16,310 bases of DNA from an uncultured Alphaproteobacteria bacterium (GTDB taxonomy: Bacteria > Pseudomonadota > Alphaproteobacteria > Rickettsiales > UBA1997), in contig CAILUF010000086.1 in NCBI GenBank assembly GCA_903837365.1, positions 1-16,310 on the forward strand. Direction: 5' to 3'. Shown here in pieces: positions 14,189-16,310 of this stretch; positions within the stretch are counted from its first letter, which is position 1; every line of letters begins with the position of its first letter. A program made the translations under genes and the position numbers. The notes below the pieces were generated by a model that saw only the letters and a list, made by a program, of their open reading frames with translations, ran no database searches and had not been told where the DNA came from.

Positions 14189-15625
14189 CTACTTAGCTAA
14201 GATTTTTTCTTCAATAGTTTTAATTTCTCCAAGTACTTTGTCATTATTATCGAGCATTGCAATCACTTGTTTTTCAGAGTGAATAACGGTTGCATGATTT
14301 TTTTTACCAAATTTTTCACCGATAGAAGTTAAGCTTTCTTGAGTGTATTTTTTAGCAAGATACATGGCAATTTGACGAGGTCTTGCAATATTGCGAACTC
14401 GCGATGCAGAGTTTAGTTCAGAAATTTTTATGTTATAAAATTCAGCAACTATTTTTTGAATTTTTTCGATAGTTACAGTTTCTTGTTTGCTGTTTTTTAT
14501 GTAGCTCGATAAAATATTTTTTGCCGTTTCAAGAGTGATTTCTTCATCGCCAAAAACTTGCGATGCAACTAGTTTTTTCAATGCACCATCAAGATCGCGA
14601 ATTGATGTTTTAATATTTTCAGCAACAAAGTTTAACACTTTAGAGCATAATTCAACATCAAGTTGTGATGCTTTAGACTTAACAATTTCTAGACGATCAG
14701 AAAAATCAGTATTTTTAAAATTAACAATCATACCACCAGAAATTCTAGATTTTAATTTCTCATCAATATTTTCTAGATCTAAAGGACAGCGATCGCAAAC
14801 TAAAACAACTTGTTTATTATCTTCAACAAGCGAATTAAAGCAATTCATGAATTCTTGCTGAGTGCTTTCTTTTCCAGCTATAAATTGCACATCATCAACG
14901 ATCAAAACATCAATCGAGCGCATTTTTTCTTTAAAGCTCATAACATCATTACTGCGAATTGATTGAACGAAATGAAACATAAATTTTTCAGCAGAAAGAT
15001 ATACAACTTTTTTTGAACTATCTGAATTTTGAATTTGCCAAGCAATAGCTTGCGCTAAATGAGTTTTGCCCATCCCAACTGAACCATGAATAAAAAAAGG
15101 AATTTTTTCTTTAAATAAATCTTTTTTATCGCCAATTCCAGCAACAATTTTAGCCATTGATAAAGCCATTTTATTGTACTTGGTGCTAACAAAATTTTCA
15201 AAAATATATTTAGTATTTAGTTCGGTTCCAAATGCAAAAACATTTTGATATTTTGATAAATTTAAAATTTTGTTATCAGTTTTGCTGGATTTATTATTCT
15301 TTGAAACGCTAGAGGAATCTTCTTCTTTGGCGATATAAATTGCAGAAACTTTGAGTAATTGTGGAAGATTTTTTTGTAATGAATTTTTAAAAATTTTATT
15401 TTGAAAAAATTCACGATTTAGCCAATCTCTTTCAAATTTTGAAGGGCATTTAATGATTATCTCACTATTGCTATGGCTAAATATTTCTATATTTGCAAAC
15501 CATTTTTTGTAAATTTCTACACCAAAATGATTTTGACAAAATGCAAAAAAATCAGTGAGATTATTATTTGAATTATTGTTCAATGTATCTTGTGACACGG
15601 TTTCTTTTGGTTGAGTTAAAATCAT
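14189..15625 (-). CDS. dnaA: Chromosomal replication initiator DnaA
   Basis: DnaA binds oriC and opens it for replication. I take the ATG at 15625 (MILTQPKETV) as the start: it gives 478 aa and has GGAGA with good spacing, whereas an alternative GTG at 15637 lacks this. Domain I (about 22-100) includes CQNHFGVEIYKKWF. The AAA+ part follows with Walker A GSVGMGKTH (181-189), Walker B LIVDDVQF (241-248), a sensor-I/arginine segment (VLVCDRCPLDL, KLKSRISGGMIV) and sensor II (SIRDLDGALKKL, 341-352). The C-terminal DNA-binding domain has RPRQIAMYLAKKYT and GKKNHATVIHS. Several family-conserved positions differ (see findings). The start overlaps the rhodanese stop as TAATG. Confidence 0.95.
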   Translation of the reverse strand: MILTQPKETVSQDTLNNNSNNNLTDFFAFCQNHFGVEIYKKWFANIEIFSHSNSEIIIKCPSKFERDWLNREFFQNKIFKNSLQKNLPQLLKVSAIYIAKEEDSSSVSKNNKSSKTDNKILNLSKYQNVFAFGTELNTKYIFENFVSTKYNKMALSMAKIVAGIGDKKDLFKEKIPFFIHGSVGMGKTHLAQAIAWQIQNSDSSKKVVYLSAEKFMFHFVQSIRSNDVMSFKEKMRSIDVLIVDDVQFIAGKESTQQEFMNCFNSLVEDNKQVVLVCDRCPLDLENIDEKLKSRISGGMIVNFKNTDFSDRLEIVKSKASQLDVELCSKVLNFVAENIKTSIRDLDGALKKLVASQVFGDEEITLETAKNILSSYIKNSKQETVTIEKIQKIVAEFYNIKISELNSASRVRNIARPRQIAMYLAKKYTQESLTSIGEKFGKKNHATVIHSEKQVIAMLDNNDKVLGEIKTIEEKILAK

Positions 15626-16053
15626 TATTGTCTCCACGGTAAATTATTATATTTCCAACCATTAATCTTGCCTCTTTGATGGTTCTTGTCGATTGCTCCT
15701 TCAAAGCCATCATTAATATTAAAACATTTTTTATAACCACTATTAGCAGTAAAACTACTGGCATAAAATGATCTTGTTGCGCTTCGGCATATAAAAATTA
15801 AATTAATATCAAAGAGATTTTCTTTAAAAAAATTATTCAAATTTGTTTTTAGAATTGATAAAAAATCTGGATTCAATTCGCCATCACGATAATATTGCCA
15901 AGGCAGTAATATCATTCTATTGTTAAAGCTCGAAGAATCAACAATTCCTACTAAATTAAATTCTTCAGTAGTACGAACATCGATTAAACAAGAATTTTTA
16001 TCGCTTCTTAACATATCATAAGCTTGGTATGAATCGATATGCTGAATTGACAT
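15625..16053 (-). CDS. Single-domain rhodanese-like protein
   Basis: This 142-aa protein has the rhodanese fold signatures: CLIDVRTTEEF (22-32), an active-site loop with cysteine C89 in CRSATRS (usual CRSGxRS), and a typical alphaproteobacterial ending with NDGFEGA, HQRGKINGWKYNNLPWRQ. Rhodaneses transfer sulfane sulfur or act as redox or sulfur-trafficking partners; the exact partner is not shown by the sequence. It begins MSIQHIDSYQAY. The stop overlaps the dnaA ATG (TAATG), so translation of the two is probably coupled. Confidence 0.85.
   Translation of the reverse strand: MSIQHIDSYQAYDMLRSDKNSCLIDVRTTEEFNLVGIVDSSSFNNRMILLPWQYYRDGELNPDFLSILKTNLNNFFKENLFDINLIFICRSATRSFYASSFTANSGYKKCFNINDGFEGAIDKNHQRGKINGWKYNNLPWRQ
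15632..15635 (-). promoter_or_regulatory. Shine-Dalgarno GGAG for dnaA
   Basis: On the minus strand GGAG(A) lies 6 nt before the ATG at 15625, inside the last codons of the rhodanese gene. It supports the ATG as the real start rather than the GTG 12 nt upstream. Confidence 0.6.
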
Positions 16054-16163
16054 TTTTTTTAAAAGTGAAATTTAGTTTTATTTGCTATTCATATTCATGT
16101 TTTTTTTCGAGCAGTAAAGTAATTTATTTTCAGGATTTAAAAATAAATATATTGACAGGCTAT

Positions 16164-16211
16164 GGGCTTAATTTTAAGTAATGGGAAATTTAAATTCTTA
16201 AAATTAAACCT
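16164..16211. repeat. Long imperfect inverted repeat upstream of the rhodanese gene
   Basis: TTAATTTTAAG (16168-16178) and CTTAAAATTAA (16197-16207) form a perfect 11-bp stem with an 18-nt loop. One mismatch further out (C/A), GGG and CCT add three more pairs, one of them G-T. It lies about 110-160 bp upstream of the rhodanese start, where it could be in the leader RNA or be an operator. A perfect TTGACA at 16152-16157 on the plus strand has no matching -10. The rest of 16054-16310 shows no gene. Confidence 0.4.
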
Positions 16212-16310
16212 TTGTTTTGTAAGACTCGTGTAACATGTTATAGTTTAACATCAACAAAATAAAGATTAGAAATTTTGACAAGTAAAATTTTATATTTTTT
16301 TTAAAAAAAA

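Noticed and set aside
14107..14192. GTAGGTT/AACCTAC repeat as a miaB-dnaA terminator
   Set aside because: Only 7 bp with 72 nt between arms, and no T run at a useful position.
14535..14861. Open frame of 108 codons on the plus strand
   Set aside because: It is antisense to the conserved AAA+ part of dnaA and shows no recognisable protein features.
16275..16296. TTGACA and TATATT as a promoter at the right edge
   Set aside because: The spacing is only 10 bp, and no gene follows within the window.
16054..16310. Origin of replication near dnaA
   Set aside because: I found no cluster of TTATCCACA-like boxes beside dnaA; single near-matches (about 1023 and 2078) lie in tolA and tolR coding sequence.

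Overview
This is a very AT-rich bacterial window (roughly 30% G+C by eye) with compact gene spacing and a Gram-negative gene set: LolA, TolR/TolA, LpxB, and a diaminopimelate/peptidoglycan pair (Asd and a PBP5-type carboxypeptidase). The TolA C-terminal domain, the asd and rhodanese sequences, the orphan TAXI periplasmic binding protein and the extreme base composition suggest an alphaproteobacterium, most likely Rickettsiales-like or a related streamlined or host-associated lineage. That placement is an inference from protein style; there is no rRNA or tRNA in the window. The last bases are homopolymer-like (T8A8), so the window may end at a contig edge.

Layout: (1) 28-4082, minus strand: dctA-type symporter, lolA, tolR and tolA in an overlapping, tightly packed run, followed by a prepilin-like protein with a LamG-like domain. 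(2) 4083-4569: a 487-bp divergent intergenic region with three dyads and no gene that I can see. (3) 4570-8064, plus strand: TAXI-family binding protein, a small lipoprotein, then yebC and a half-length purL separated by 4 bases. (4) 8158-10334, minus strand: asd, tadA and a YgjP-like metallopeptidase, with 1-base spacing or short overlaps, converging on purL at a symmetric hairpin. (5) 10460-14110, plus strand: lpxB and dacA (4-base overlap), then miaB. (6) 14189-16053, minus strand: a rhodanese gene whose stop overlaps the dnaA start (TAATG).

Functionally the window is mostly housekeeping: cell envelope (TolR/TolA, LolA, LpxB, DacA, and Asd for DAP supply), translation and tRNA modification (TadA, MiaB, YebC), replication initiation (DnaA), solute uptake (DctA-like, TAXI) and purine synthesis (PurL). 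The most unusual item is PurL. It stops cleanly after the first of its two homologous halves, and no trace of the second half follows. The other item worth a second look is the pilin/LamG fusion next to the Tol genes. I found no CRISPR array, transposase, integrase, phage gene or defence system, and no clearly new multi-gene system.
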